A stretch of DNA of 64,000 bases from Rossellomorea marisflavi. GTDB lineage: Bacteria > Bacillota > Bacilli > Bacillales > Bacillaceae_B. The stretch lies in contig CP033051.1 in NCBI GenBank assembly GCA_003667865.1, positions 1,332,501-1,396,500 of the forward strand, read 5' to 3'. Both the position numbers and the translations under genes were made by a program. Below, one piece after another: positions 45,602 through 55,051 of this stretch; position 1 is the stretch's first letter; each line of letters begins with the position of its first letter. The notes under the pieces are model-generated. The model worked only from the letters and a program-made list of their open reading frames with translations, searched no databases and was not told where the DNA came from.

Positions 45602-46297
45602 ATGTTGGAGGATTTAAAGCAGCATGTTTTAGAAGCGAATCAAGATTTACCAAAGTATAACCTAGTTACATTAACGTGGGGGAATGTCAGTGGGATTGAT
45701 CGTGAAACAAATCTTGTTGTCATTAAACCAAGCGGTGTGAACTATGAAGAATTGAAAGTAGAGGATATGGTCGTTGTTGACTTAGAAGGTAACGTTGTCG
45801 AAGGACATCTGAAGCCCTCTTCTGATACACCAACACATGTGCATTTATATAAATCATTCCCGGAAATTGGAGGGGTTGTCCATACTCATTCTCCTCAAGC
45901 GACTAGCTGGGCCCAAGCGGGAAAAGGAATACCTGCTCTCGGTACAACACAGGCTGATTACTTTTATGGTGAAATCCCATGTACTCGTCCAATGACGAAA
46001 GAAGAGATTCAAGGCAATTATGAGCATGAAACTGGTGTTGTCATAGTAGAAGCCTTTGAAAAGGAATCACTTAATCCAACACAAGTTCCAGGAGTTCTAG
46101 TACATAGTCATGCTCCCTTTGCATGGGGAAAGGATGCACATGAAGCAATTCGTAATGCAGTGGTTCTAGAGGAAGTAGCAAAGATGGCATTATGGACGTA
46201 TCAGATTAACCAAGATACGAAACCTATGGATCAACATTTACTAGATAAGCATTTTCTTAGAAAACACGGAGCAAATGCCTATTATGGACAAAAGTAA
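45602..46297 (+). CDS. araD: L-ribulose-5-phosphate 4-epimerase
   Basis: 231 residues of the class II aldolase/epimerase family that converts L-ribulose-5-P to D-xylulose-5-P. Motifs: [56 protein letters not shown] with the metal-binding HTH pair, and [15 protein letters not shown] with a further ligand His. The length matches AraD. AAGGGAGCTG precedes the ATG. Confidence 0.93.
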   Translation: MLEDLKQHVLEANQDLPKYNLVTLTWGNVSGIDRETNLVVIKPSGVNYEELKVEDMVVVDLEGNVVEGHLKPSSDTPTHVHLYKSFPEIGGVVHTHSPQATSWAQAGKGIPALGTTQADYFYGEIPCTRPMTKEEIQGNYEHETGVVIVEAFEKESLNPTQVPGVLVHSHAPFAWGKDAHEAIRNAVVLEEVAKMALWTYQINQDTKPMDQHLLDKHFLRKHGANAYYGQK

Positions 46298-46342
46298 TTA
46301 TATAAACATATAACCCAATTTAGTGATTTGGAGGAAGATACT

Positions 46343-47827
46343 ATGTTAAAAGTAAAGCCTTATGAATTTTGGTTTGTGACAGGAAGTCAGCATTTATATG
46401 GACCAGAGACATTAATGGAAGTGGAAAAACACTCTCAAGAAATGGTGAAAGGTTTAAATCAAGGGAGCAGTTCTAAAATTGTTTATAAGCCTGTTGTCAA
46501 AACAGCAGAAGAAATCCGTAACGTTATGATTGAAGCAAATGCAGATGAGAATTGCGGTGGGATCATTACATGGATGCATACATTTTCACCAGCGAAAATG
46601 TGGATTGCCGGTCTTTCACAGTTAAAGAAGCCTTTATTACATTTCCATACACAGTACAACCGTGATATCCCTTGGGACAAAATTGATATGGACTTTATGA
46701 ACTTAAACCAAGCAGCGCATGGTGACAGAGAGTTTGGTTTTATTGGAGCGAGAATGGGAATTGCACGTAAGGTTGTTGTCGGTCATTGGCAGGATCGTGT
46801 GACCCAAGGAAGAATAGCGACTTGGATGAGAACAGCTGTTGCTTTTAATGAAAGTAAAAATTTAAAAGTCGCTCGTTTTGGTGACAACATGCGTAGAGTT
46901 GCTGTTACGGAAGGAGACAAGGTTGAAGCACAAATCAAATTTGGTTGGACTGTGAATGGATATGGTGTCGGTGACCTGGTTGCGAAAATGAATGAGCTTT
47001 CTGAGGAAGATGTTGATCGTTTAGTCGCTGAATATGAAGAAAAGTATGAGATTGTTGCAGAAGGGAAAGAAGCTGGACCAGTTCGTGAATCCATCCGTTA
47101 TCAAGCTCGAATTGAACTTGGAATGAGAGCCTTCTTAGAAGAAGGTGGCTATACGGCATTTACAACAACATTTGAAGATTTGCATGGCATGAAACAATTG
47201 CCTGGACTTGCAGCTCAACGCCTTATGGAAGATGGTTATGGTTTTGCTGGTGAAGGGGATTGGAAGACTGCAGCTCTATTACGTATTATGAAGATCATCT
47301 CTGATAATCAAGGAACATCCTTTATGGAGGATTACACGTATCATATGGAACCAGGAAATGAAATGGTATTAGGCTCTCATATGTTAGAGATTTGCCCGAC
47401 AATTGCCGAAACAAAGCCGGTAATTGAAGTCCATCCACTAGGGATCGGTGGAAAAGAAGACCCAGCAAGAATGGTATTTAATAGTCGTCCAGGAAGAGCG
47501 GTGAACTTCTCAGTCATAGACTTAGGCCATCGCTTCCGATTACTTGTAAATGAAGTAGAGGCTGTAAGAGTGGAAGAGGAAATGCCAAATCTACCTGTTG
47601 CAAGAGTATTATGGAAGCCACAACCTTCATTAAGAGACTCTGCAGAAGCATGGATCATTGGTGGTGGAGCACACCATACCGTGTTCTCCTATGAGATTTC
47701 ACTAGAACAACTGCAGGATTGGGCAGAGATGGTAGGGATTGAATGTGCAATTATTGATGAACATACAAAGCCTTATGCATTTAGAAATGAATTACGTACT
47801 ACAGAATTAGCTTGGAAGTTCAATTAA
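46343..47827 (+). CDS. araA: L-arabinose isomerase
   Basis: 494 residues from the ATG at 46343 (GGAGGAAG seven bases upstream). It starts MLKVKPYEFWFVTGSQHLYGPETL, the AraA N-terminus, and contains FHTQYNRDIPW, TTFEDLHGMKQLPGLAAQRLM, GEGDWKTAALLRIMK and EMVLGSHMLEICPTI, which carry the Mn-binding Glu/His residues. It converts L-arabinose to L-ribulose. Same operon as araD and the kinase gene. Confidence 0.96.
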   Translation: MLKVKPYEFWFVTGSQHLYGPETLMEVEKHSQEMVKGLNQGSSSKIVYKPVVKTAEEIRNVMIEANADENCGGIITWMHTFSPAKMWIAGLSQLKKPLLHFHTQYNRDIPWDKIDMDFMNLNQAAHGDREFGFIGARMGIARKVVVGHWQDRVTQGRIATWMRTAVAFNESKNLKVARFGDNMRRVAVTEGDKVEAQIKFGWTVNGYGVGDLVAKMNELSEEDVDRLVAEYEEKYEIVAEGKEAGPVRESIRYQARIELGMRAFLEEGGYTAFTTTFEDLHGMKQLPGLAAQRLMEDGYGFAGEGDWKTAALLRIMKIISDNQGTSFMEDYTYHMEPGNEMVLGSHMLEICPTIAETKPVIEVHPLGIGGKEDPARMVFNSRPGRAVNFSVIDLGHRFRLLVNEVEAVRVEEEMPNLPVARVLWKPQPSLRDSAEAWIIGGGAHHTVFSYEISLEQLQDWAEMVGIECAIIDEHTKPYAFRNELRTTELAWKFN

Positions 47828-47863
47828 TCGTTTAAATGCTATTAAGGCTTGGAGGGGAATGAC

Positions 47864-49462
47864 ATGATTCTTGACGTGAAAGAAGCGATTCAAAAGGGAG
47901 AAACAACTCTCGGTATTGAACTTGGATCCACCCGAATCAAAGCAGTTCTGATTGGAAAAGACAATGTTCAAATTGCTTCTGGTAGCCATGATTGGGAGAA
48001 TCGCTATGTAAACAATATCTGGACCTATAGTATCGAGGATATATGGAATGGTCTACAAAATAGCTATCAAAGGATGGCAAACGATGTCAAACATCAATAC
48101 GGTGTTACCTTACAAAAAGTGGGAGCAATCGGTTTTAGTGCGATGATGCACGGCTATATGGTTTTTGATCAAAATGAAGAGCTTCTCGTGCCTTTCCGTA
48201 CATGGCGTAATAACATAACGGAACAGGCATCAAAGGTTTTAACAGAACGCTTTCAATATCAAATTCCTCAAAGGTGGAGCATTGCTCATTTGTATCAAGC
48301 CATCTTCAATCAAGAAGAGCATATACCTGACATTTCGTATCAGACAACTCTTGCTGGATATATTCATTGGAAATTGACAGGAGAGAAGGTATTAGGTGTT
48401 GGTGAGGCATCGGGTGTGTTTCCAATCGACTTGAATACGAAAAAGTATAATCAAGAAATGATTGCTCAATTTAATGAGTTGGTTGATTCTGAGGGTCTTC
48501 CTTGGAAACTAGAGGATATCCTTCCTCGTGTTTTAGTAGCTGGTGAACGTGCTGGTGTTCTGACAGAGGAAGGAGCAAGGCTGCTGGACGTTACCGGAGA
48601 GTTACAGCCAGGGATTCCTCTTTGTCCACCAGAAGGTGATGCAGGAACAGGGATGGTTGCCACAAATAGTGTAGCAAAACGTACGGGGAATGTTTCTGCA
48701 GGAACATCTGTATTTGCAATGGTTGTACTGGAAAGAGAACTATCAAAAGTGTATTCCGAGATTGATCTTGTTACGACCCCTACTGGCAACCTGGTAGCTA
48801 TGGCACATTCTAATAATTGTTCTTCAGACCTGAATGCATGGGTTGGATTGTTCGACGAATTTTCAAAAGCTATGGGTATGGAAGTTAACATGGATAAGCT
48901 GTATGGAACGCTATATAACTTGGCTCTTCAAGGAGATCCAGATGGTGGTGGCCTATTGGCATATGGCTATCTTTCCGGTGAACACATGACCCACTTTGAA
49001 GAAGGTCGTCCATTGTTCGTTCGATCATCAGATAGTAATTTCAACCTAGCTAATTTTATGAGAGTCCATTTATTTTCAGCATTGGGTGCATTGAAAATAG
49101 GAATGGATATTCTTCTTAAAAAAGAAGAAGTAGAGCTCGATAAAATCTTAGGGCATGGTGGTTTATTTAAGACTGAGGGTGTTGGACAACGCATCATGGC
49201 TGCTGCGCTCAATGTTCCCGTTTCTGTTATGGAAACGGCAGGAGAAGGTGGTGCCTGGGGAATTGCACTTCTAGCATCCTATATGCTCAACAGTGAAGAG
49301 AATGAAACGCTGGAGGAATTCCTAAGTCAAAAAGTATTTGCAGAACAAGAAGGGGTAACGGTGACTCCGGATCAAAAGGATGTAGAAGGCTATGAGCAAT
49401 TCATGAGCCGTTACATCAAGGGACTTGCCATTGAAAGAGCAGCAGTAGATCATCTTACCTAA
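47864..49462 (+). CDS. araB: FGGY-family sugar kinase, probable L-ribulokinase (non-canonical)
   Basis: 532 residues from the ATG at 47864 (TTGGAGGGG upstream). FGGY kinase marks: [15 protein letters not shown] (phosphate 1 loop), [29 protein letters not shown], and [16 protein letters not shown]. The sequence is clearly not of the classical AraB type (which starts YTIGVDFGT and has SGR); it belongs to a separate FGGY branch seen beside araD/araA in some Firmicutes and actinobacteria. By context it phosphorylates L-ribulose. The gene symbol is given by position. A role on another pentulose is possible. Confidence 0.78.
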   Translation: MILDVKEAIQKGETTLGIELGSTRIKAVLIGKDNVQIASGSHDWENRYVNNIWTYSIEDIWNGLQNSYQRMANDVKHQYGVTLQKVGAIGFSAMMHGYMVFDQNEELLVPFRTWRNNITEQASKVLTERFQYQIPQRWSIAHLYQAIFNQEEHIPDISYQTTLAGYIHWKLTGEKVLGVGEASGVFPIDLNTKKYNQEMIAQFNELVDSEGLPWKLEDILPRVLVAGERAGVLTEEGARLLDVTGELQPGIPLCPPEGDAGTGMVATNSVAKRTGNVSAGTSVFAMVVLERELSKVYSEIDLVTTPTGNLVAMAHSNNCSSDLNAWVGLFDEFSKAMGMEVNMDKLYGTLYNLALQGDPDGGGLLAYGYLSGEHMTHFEEGRPLFVRSSDSNFNLANFMRVHLFSALGALKIGMDILLKKEEVELDKILGHGGLFKTEGVGQRIMAAALNVPVSVMETAGEGGAWGIALLASYMLNSEENETLEEFLSQKVFAEQEGVTVTPDQKDVEGYEQFMSRYIKGLAIERAAVDHLT

Positions 49463-49696
49463 ATATTTGGAGATTGATATGCGGCAGGAGATGCATTCTA
49501 GGCAGTTCAGTTTTGTGAGGTGCACGTTTGATCATAGCAGTCCTAAATGGGCTGCTATTTTATTATGTGATTGTGATATAGTTACGGTCATCATCACGGG
49601 ATTTTTGCAGAGGGCTAATTTTATTTGATAAATATATACTTAGCCAGCTTGTTTAACTAAAGGAAGAGGGAAGAGGCATAAGCTTGATGAGTTTAG

Positions 49697-50708
49697 TGTG
49701 GGATGAGGCATGCTGGCATGTTGCGGGCAGTAGCATGCGGACATTTATTCCGTTATTTTAGCTTAAAACAGGGATTTTGGGATGTAAGAGGACATCCGTT
49801 CCTTTATTTAACAAAATCAAGTCCATTTTCCTAATGAATATTGATTATAACGGAATAAATGTCCGCCAACACCTTAAAATGAGCGATTTTTAGTGAAATA
49901 GCGGAATAAATGTCCTCCACCAAATTGTTTGATGTGGGATGGTGGATGCGGTGGGTAGTTGCATGCTGGAGGATAAGGGATGCAGGATGCGATGCGGACA
50001 TTTATTCCGTTAATTACGCTTAAACCAAAGAATATTGGGTGTAAACGGACATCTGTTCCTCTATTTAACAAAATCAAGTCCATTTTCCTAATGAATATCG
50101 ATTATAACGGAATAAATGTCCGCCAACACCTAAATATGAGCGATTTTTAGTGAAATAGCGGAATAAATGTCCTCCACCAAATTGTTTGATGTGGGATGGT
50201 GGATGCAGTGGGTAGTTGCATGCTGGAGGATAAGGGATGCAGGATGCAATGTGGACATTTATCCCGTTAATTACGCTTAAACCAAAGCATATTGGGTGTA
50301 AGCGGACATCTGTTCCTTTATTTAACAAAATCAAGTCCATTTTCTAATGAATTTGGATTATAACGGAATAAATGTCCGTCAACGCCTTAAAAAGAGCGAT
50401 ATTTAGTGAAATAGCGGAATAAATGTCCTCCACTAAATTGTTTGATGTGGGATGGTGGATGCAGTGGGTAGTAGCATGCTGGAGGATAAGGGATGCAGGA
50501 TGCAGGATGCAATGCGGACATTTATTCCGTTAATTACGCTTAAACCAAAGCATATTGGATGTAAGCGGACATCTGTTCCTTTATTTAACAAAATCAAGTC
50601 CATTTTCCTAATGAATTTGGATTATAACGGAATAAATGTCCGTCAACACCTTAAAAAGAGCGATATTTAGTGAAATAGCGGAATAAATGTCCTCCACCAA
50701 ATTGTTTT
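49697..50708. repeat. tandem array of four ~257-bp repeats with internal inverted motifs
   Basis: Copies begin at about 49697, 49933, 50190 and 50446 (anchor TGTGGGA); the first is about 20 bp shorter and the fourth carries an extra GCAGGAT. Each unit holds GCGGACATTTATTCCGTTA on the plus strand, then GGACATCTGTTCC, then TAACGGAATAAATGTCCGC and CGGAATAAATGTCCT as inverted partners about 115-150 bases away. The 19-bp arms are exact, so each unit can form a large stem. The last two units are nearest in sequence. Reading frames of 67-89 codons cross the units but shift and are not gene-like. 49463-49696 has no recognised feature. Confidence 0.9.
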
Positions 50709-50770
50709 ATCGTTAACGGGTCTTTAGTTGAAATAAATCCTTTAGAATGAATGAAAAAATCGAACCTAGC

Positions 50771-51466
50771 TTAAAGAATTGACTTAATTTGAGCGATCTT
50801 TTCTATTTCTAGCAATGGGGTGTGATCCGATTCTGGACTTCTTTTTCGATGGTTAAACCATATTGAATTCCAACCAGCCTGTATGGATGGAGATACATCA
50901 TTCTCCCACGTATCACCCACATATACATTTTGCTCTGGAGATGATCCAATCCTATTATTTACGTAATGAAAAATTGCTGGATCCGGTTTGGTTATGCCTA
51001 TTTGTTCAGAAATGAATATATTTTCATGCTGAAACCAATCGAGTAAATGCAATCTTTTAATTTTTTGATACTGGTGCTCGGTAGGACCGTTTGTAATAAT
51101 ACCTAATTGATAGTGTTGTTTTAAGCCAGATAGTAACTTCGGAAGGTCATGTAAGAGCTGTATGTTCGATAAGTTAAGATTATAGTTTTGCTGAAATACC
51201 TCACATTCCGTTGGGGTGGAGGAGAATCCAAAGTCTTGCAGAGATAGAAGAATACGTTGTATCCTAACCTCTTTTAAACTTATGTTATTTTTAACAAAGT
51301 CTTTCCAAAGTACATCACTATAATATCTGGTTCTTTTAAACAGTTCATAGATGTGAATCTCACTAGGTAGATGAGGAAATATCTCATTCATTGCAGCTTC
51401 AAAAGGAGCAGCTTGGTCATACAGGGTATCATCTAAGTCAAAAAAAATCCATCTTATGTTCTTCAA
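50771..51466 (-). CDS. HAD-superfamily hydrolase (YjjG/pyrimidine-nucleotidase-like)
   Basis: 231 residues with all HAD motifs: FFDLDDTLYD (I), ITNGPTEHQ (II), Lys in GITKPDPAIF (III) and VGDTWENDVSPSIQAGW (IV). A helical cap lies between I and II (C1 type). This build resembles YjjG/YsaA-type house-cleaning nucleotidases, but the substrate is not certain. It sits alone between the tandem repeats and the inverted-repeat element; AGGTGAAGC precedes the ATG. Confidence 0.85.
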   Translation of the reverse strand: MKNIRWIFFDLDDTLYDQAAPFEAAMNEIFPHLPSEIHIYELFKRTRYYSDVLWKDFVKNNISLKEVRIQRILLSLQDFGFSSTPTECEVFQQNYNLNLSNIQLLHDLPKLLSGLKQHYQLGIITNGPTEHQYQKIKRLHLLDWFQHENIFISEQIGITKPDPAIFHYVNNRIGSSPEQNVYVGDTWENDVSPSIQAGWNSIWFNHRKRSPESDHTPLLEIEKIAQIKSIL

Positions 51467-51514
51467 TTTGCTTCACCTCTAATGTAAGCATTTACTATAC
51501 AAAATATATTAAGA

Positions 51515-51653
51515 GGATGCAAGGGGACGGATCTGCTGCTTCCTTACAAAAGTTTAACTAATGTAATAGAGGAAAATGGATAGAAAAGAGCGATAACTAA
51601 ACTATATAAGAAGTTGGGAAGTACCTATACAGAAGGAAGCACAAGAAGCGTCC
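51515..51653. repeat. GGAAGC-type inverted-repeat element, copy D, left part (interrupted by IS1182-type element)
   Basis: The left end GGATGCAAGGGGACGGATCT...GCTTCC (51515-51543) is the inverted partner of the right end GGAAGCACAAGAAGCGTCC starting at 51635. The right end stops at 51653 and resumes after the insertion sequence at 53381. Rejoined, the element would be about 149 bp. Confidence 0.75.
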
Positions 51654-51695
51654 GAGACCAGTGAAAAACTAACGTTTTTTTCTTTCTCTATTCCC

Positions 51696-53231
51696 CTAAA
51701 TGGTAAATAGTTGAAAATTAAAGTGGGTCATTAGATATTTATCTAAAAATACAGTTAAAGAGGAAGCTGCTATTGCTGCTATCCTCTTTAAATTTACTGC
51801 TAATGCAGCCAATTTCGATTGTATGGACACACTTAAAAGACCATACCCCTTTGCTCGAGATAGGCCGTGGAATCTTTTGAGCTCCGCGTTTTTTCCTTCT
51901 ATGGAGGCTCTCTTTTTATACTTTTCTTTGAACTCATCTGTTTTTTGGTATTGAGAGATCTCGTAAAATTCAGTTGAATTTAGTCCCACAGATAGTATTC
52001 TTCGTGCACTCGTCTTAGCACACTCATCATGAAGAGGGCACGCTTTACATTGATTGAGTTCAAAATAATATTTATAACCTTCCCTTCTGGTACCATCTTT
52101 TCTTTTAGAACTATGATACTTCTTGTTTACAGTGATATTCCCTTGACTACACTGCCATTCATCGGAATCTTTGTTGTATGTAAATTCACTTTCATCTATT
52201 CTGTAGACTGTGGCACTAACAGGTATAAAAGCTTTCGCTTTTACGGCATTAATATCTTCAAGAATCGACTTTCTAAAATAGGCTTTGTCCCCGTAGACTT
52301 CTTCGAGTATCACACCTGCTTTTTGCGTTTCCGCCAACATTTCTTTTGCATAACTGCCATCCACATAAGCACCATCTGAAGTCCTCACTGAAGTAATAAT
52401 TCGTTCATCCGTTGTCATCACAAACTCCGTTTTATAGCCATAGAAGTCTTGAGTTTTACTCTTCCTGCCAACTCTTGCGTCTTCATCGATAAGGGAACGA
52501 ATACTTTTTTGGTTCAAAAACTTTGGGTCTTTTAGTATCTCACGAGACTTTTGAATGACCTTATGAGTCTGAGATTCTTTAACAGATGTATGCTTATTGA
52601 CTTCGTCAATGACAGTTTCTAAATAGGTTTTCATCACAGCTTTTGCTTCTTTGTGATCCTCTATTTCCTGGTACTCTGGAATTGCTGGTAAATTTTCTAA
52701 GGGATTACCGGATTCTTCTTCGTAAGTCTTGATAATTCTCTTAGCTAAGTGTTTCATGATTCTTTCAGGGGTTTTCTTTTTTGTATTCGCTTCTATATGA
52801 GTAGAGTCAATACTAACACTCTTACTCTCAATAATACCTTGTTCTATACATTGTCTTACGACCTCAGTAATGATCTCATCGAGCGTGGTTTCTCCAAGGC
52901 GTTGCGTTCTAAATTTGGATAATAGACTTTTATCAGGTAGGACCGTTTCAGGATTTACCCCAAGGAAATATAAGTGGGCAAGGTTTAAATTTGCATCCAT
53001 AATAAGCTTTTCATCTGAAAGGTTACAGAGTTGTTGTAATAAGAGAAGTTTACACATTAATTCTGGTTCTTTTGCAGGACGGCCAAATCCTGCGCAATAA
53101 CTGTCCGCTAGTAAAATATTAATAAAACTAAAATCTACTACTAAAGAAATCTTCTTAAGGGTATGATTTTCTGGAATTTTATCATATAATATTGAATGAA
53201 AACTTGATTGCTTTGGCTCAATTCGAAGCAT
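51696..53231 (-). CDS. IS1182-family DDE transposase
   Basis: 511 residues with no frameshift. The N-terminal block FSFINILLADSYCAGFGRPAKEPELMCKLLLLQ is the DUF772-type domain of IS1182/IS5-like transposases. Catalytic acidic residues are proposed in SIDSTHIEANT (D), VYGDKAYFRKS (D) and KNAELKRFHGLSRAKGYG (E). A Cys cluster (CKACPLHDEC) lies before the last motif. The ATG at 53231 follows GGGGGG at 7 bases, but this site lies in a long hairpin. Confidence 0.93.
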   Translation of the reverse strand: MLRIEPKQSSFHSILYDKIPENHTLKKISLVVDFSFINILLADSYCAGFGRPAKEPELMCKLLLLQQLCNLSDEKLIMDANLNLAHLYFLGVNPETVLPDKSLLSKFRTQRLGETTLDEIITEVVRQCIEQGIIESKSVSIDSTHIEANTKKKTPERIMKHLAKRIIKTYEEESGNPLENLPAIPEYQEIEDHKEAKAVMKTYLETVIDEVNKHTSVKESQTHKVIQKSREILKDPKFLNQKSIRSLIDEDARVGRKSKTQDFYGYKTEFVMTTDERIITSVRTSDGAYVDGSYAKEMLAETQKAGVILEEVYGDKAYFRKSILEDINAVKAKAFIPVSATVYRIDESEFTYNKDSDEWQCSQGNITVNKKYHSSKRKDGTRREGYKYYFELNQCKACPLHDECAKTSARRILSVGLNSTEFYEISQYQKTDEFKEKYKKRASIEGKNAELKRFHGLSRAKGYGLLSVSIQSKLAALAVNLKRIAAIAASSLTVFLDKYLMTHFNFQLFTI

Positions 53232-53234
53232 AAT

Positions 53235-53300
53235 AAAGCCCCCCTAGTAAAATTTTGTTTCTTGGTCGATACAAAATTATAACATTAGGAGGGCTTTTTT
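53235..53300. promoter_or_regulatory. long hairpin over the transposase ribosome binding site
   Basis: AAAGCCC-CCTAGTAAAATTTTGT at 53235 pairs with ACAAAAT...TTAGGAGGGCTTT ending at 53296. On the transposase message (minus strand) the GGGGGG ribosome site is inside the 3' arm, so transcripts that start outside the element would hide it. On the plus strand the same stem followed by TTTTTT works as a terminator. Confidence 0.65.
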
Positions 53301-53380
53301 GTGTTTAAAATTATTTAAGTCAAGCAGAACAAACTTAAAACCGAAGGTTATAAATGATAACTGACTTTTTCACTGGTCTC

Positions 53381-53399
53381 GAAGCGTCCCGGTGCTTCC
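53381..53399. repeat. GGAAGC-type element copy D, right part
   Basis: GAAGCGTCC (duplicated target) followed by CGGTGCTTCC completes the right terminal inverted repeat of copy D. It ends just before the stop codon of the glycosyltransferase gene, so it may also serve as that gene's 3' end. Confidence 0.75.
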
Positions 53400-53402
53400 C
53401 CA

Positions 53403-54710
53403 TCACCATCTTTTTTTAAAGGAGAACAGCTCTTTCATATATCCTGTTAATGTTGCGGGTGCTTGAATGAACGAATAGGATAATAAAAAAAGTATTGCCC
53501 AGGATATTTTTCTAGGTGGCTGGATATTTAATTCATGAAATACTTTTGCCTGATAGTTGTAAATCCACATTGTTAGTAATAGTGTTAGAGGAAGCACTAA
53601 TAACGTGTAAACTCCTGCAAGTAGATACCATTGGAAAAAGATAGCTAATAGAATTCCAGGTAATAGAATAAATAACACCGTAAAATCAATGAGTGGGAAA
53701 AACACATTTAAAAACATTAGATATCTAGATAGCCCCTTATTGGTAAAGAGGATGTTAGGATGTTCTCTAAATGCTTCAAATAGTCCTCGTGCCCAGCGTT
53801 TTCGTTGCTTTAAAAAACCAAGTAAGCGTGAAGGGACATGTGTAAACCCAATCGCTTTTTCTGCATAATAGACACGATACTTGTTCTTAAGGATTCCCCA
53901 GGTTAATACGATATCTTCGCCTAAAACATCTAGCCACCCTCCAACTTCTAAGATTGCTTTTTTTCTATAAAGACTAAACGCCCCCTGTGCCACTAGCGTA
54001 CCTTCATATATGGACTGTTGACGTTTAACAGCAGCAATACTTATAAAGTAATCCCATACTTGAAGTCTTGTGATCCAGCTTTTATTTTCGTTCTGTACAA
54101 TAATGGATCCAGCAACAGCACCAACATCTTCCTTACGAAACATAGGTTTCATAATTTCAGTTAAAGCTTCTTCGTGTAACCAAGTGTCAGCATCTACGGT
54201 TACAATATAATCATATGTTGCGTGACGTAAGCCTTTGTTCAACGCTGGTGATTTCCCCATATTATTTTCTTGATCTAGTACCCTAATCTGTGGGTGAATT
54301 TGCTTTAATGTTGTAAGAATCTCACGGGTACGATCTGTTGAACCGTCATTGATGACAATAATCTCTAGCGTACCTTCGTAGCGGGTAGCTAAGATTTTTT
54401 CAATTGTGGTTTTAATATAGTGTTCTTCATTATAGGCTGCGATTAGAATGGATAAGTTAGGGTGAAGTGTAAGGTGGTGGGGAGCAGATTCTGTCTTGAA
54501 AAATGTGAGTGTCAGTAGCAAAAAAACATAGATAAACCCTGGCAAAATAGCAATACCCAATACTGCTATAAAGGCAAAAGGATATGGGACATAGCTGCTA
54601 ATATCTTGGATCCACTGAGTATTCAAGATGATACTAAAACCAAACCACAAACTTGCAATTAAAAAGGATACAAAAAATATCGCTTTTGGATTTTGTCTAA
54701 ACTTCTTCAT
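53403..54710 (-). CDS. membrane glycosyltransferase family 2 (PgaC/IcaA-like)
   Basis: 435 residues from the ATG at 54710 (GCGGGG upstream). Two N-terminal helices (about 13-30, 43-68), a GT2 catalytic domain (LSILIAAYNEEHYIKTTIEKIL; DADTWLHEEAL with the DxD; QRKRWARGLF as the Q/RxxRW motif), and about three C-terminal helices. This is the processive synthase layout used for poly-N-acetylglucosamine or similar polymers at the membrane. No partner genes (deacetylase etc.) are adjacent, so the product is uncertain. Confidence 0.87.
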   Translation of the reverse strand: MKKFRQNPKAIFFVSFLIASLWFGFSIILNTQWIQDISSYVPYPFAFIAVLGIAILPGFIYVFLLLTLTFFKTESAPHHLTLHPNLSILIAAYNEEHYIKTTIEKILATRYEGTLEIIVINDGSTDRTREILTTLKQIHPQIRVLDQENNMGKSPALNKGLRHATYDYIVTVDADTWLHEEALTEIMKPMFRKEDVGAVAGSIIVQNENKSWITRLQVWDYFISIAAVKRQQSIYEGTLVAQGAFSLYRKKAILEVGGWLDVLGEDIVLTWGILKNKYRVYYAEKAIGFTHVPSRLLGFLKQRKRWARGLFEAFREHPNILFTNKGLSRYLMFLNVFFPLIDFTVLFILLPGILLAIFFQWYLLAGVYTLLVLPLTLLLTMWIYNYQAKVFHELNIQPPRKISWAILFLLSYSFIQAPATLTGYMKELFSFKKRW

Positions 54711-54952
54711 AAACATATACCCCGCTTTACAAAGAGCTTGGTATATACATATGAAGAAAGACCTAATTCGTATGGGCGACGTTCTTAAAGCACACTGTTA
54801 CATGTAACAATAGATGAATAACTACTTCAAATTTGGTTTAGGAACTACAACCCATAGAAAGACTAGAAGTGGAACAATTGAACTTTAAAAGAGTAGTCTC
54901 CTATAGAAAGTGAATTTTTTTCTAATGACCCACGCACTGGATGAATGACAGT

Positions 54953-54982
54953 AAGGAAGCTCTATACGTCCCCGTGCTTCCT
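54953..54982. repeat. GGAAGC-type repeat, copy E (right end only)
   Basis: AAGGAAGCTCTATACGTCCC-CGTGCTTCC is a single diverged right end without a body, between the divergent glycosyltransferase and degV genes. Nothing else is recognised in 54711-55051 apart from AT-rich promoter-like DNA. Confidence 0.55.
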
Positions 54983-55051
54983 ATCATGTATAATTAAAAC
55001 GATTGTAAGAAGATTAAACACGGACCTTACTATAACCAAGGGGGAAATAGA

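Larger units (their letters stand above)
51654..53380 (-). mobile_element. IS1182-family insertion sequence, 1,727 bp, intact-looking
   Basis: Both ends are defined: GAGACCAGTGAAAAA at 51654 is inverted at 53366-53380. The 9-bp sequence GAAGCGTCC is duplicated on both sides (51645-51653 and 53381-53389), and removing the element restores the inverted-repeat copy D. One full-length DDE transposase gene is inside, reading leftward. The exact ends and duplication suggest a recent insertion. Confidence 0.92.

Noticed and set aside
49874-50670. ORFs of 69-88 codons in the tandem repeat region, similar to each other
   Set aside because: They are produced by the repeat units themselves, run on both strands, and contain frame-breaking differences between units, so they are not genes.
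49697-50708. CRISPR array
   Set aside because: The unit is about 257 bp with no alternation of short repeats and unique spacers, and no cas genes are present.
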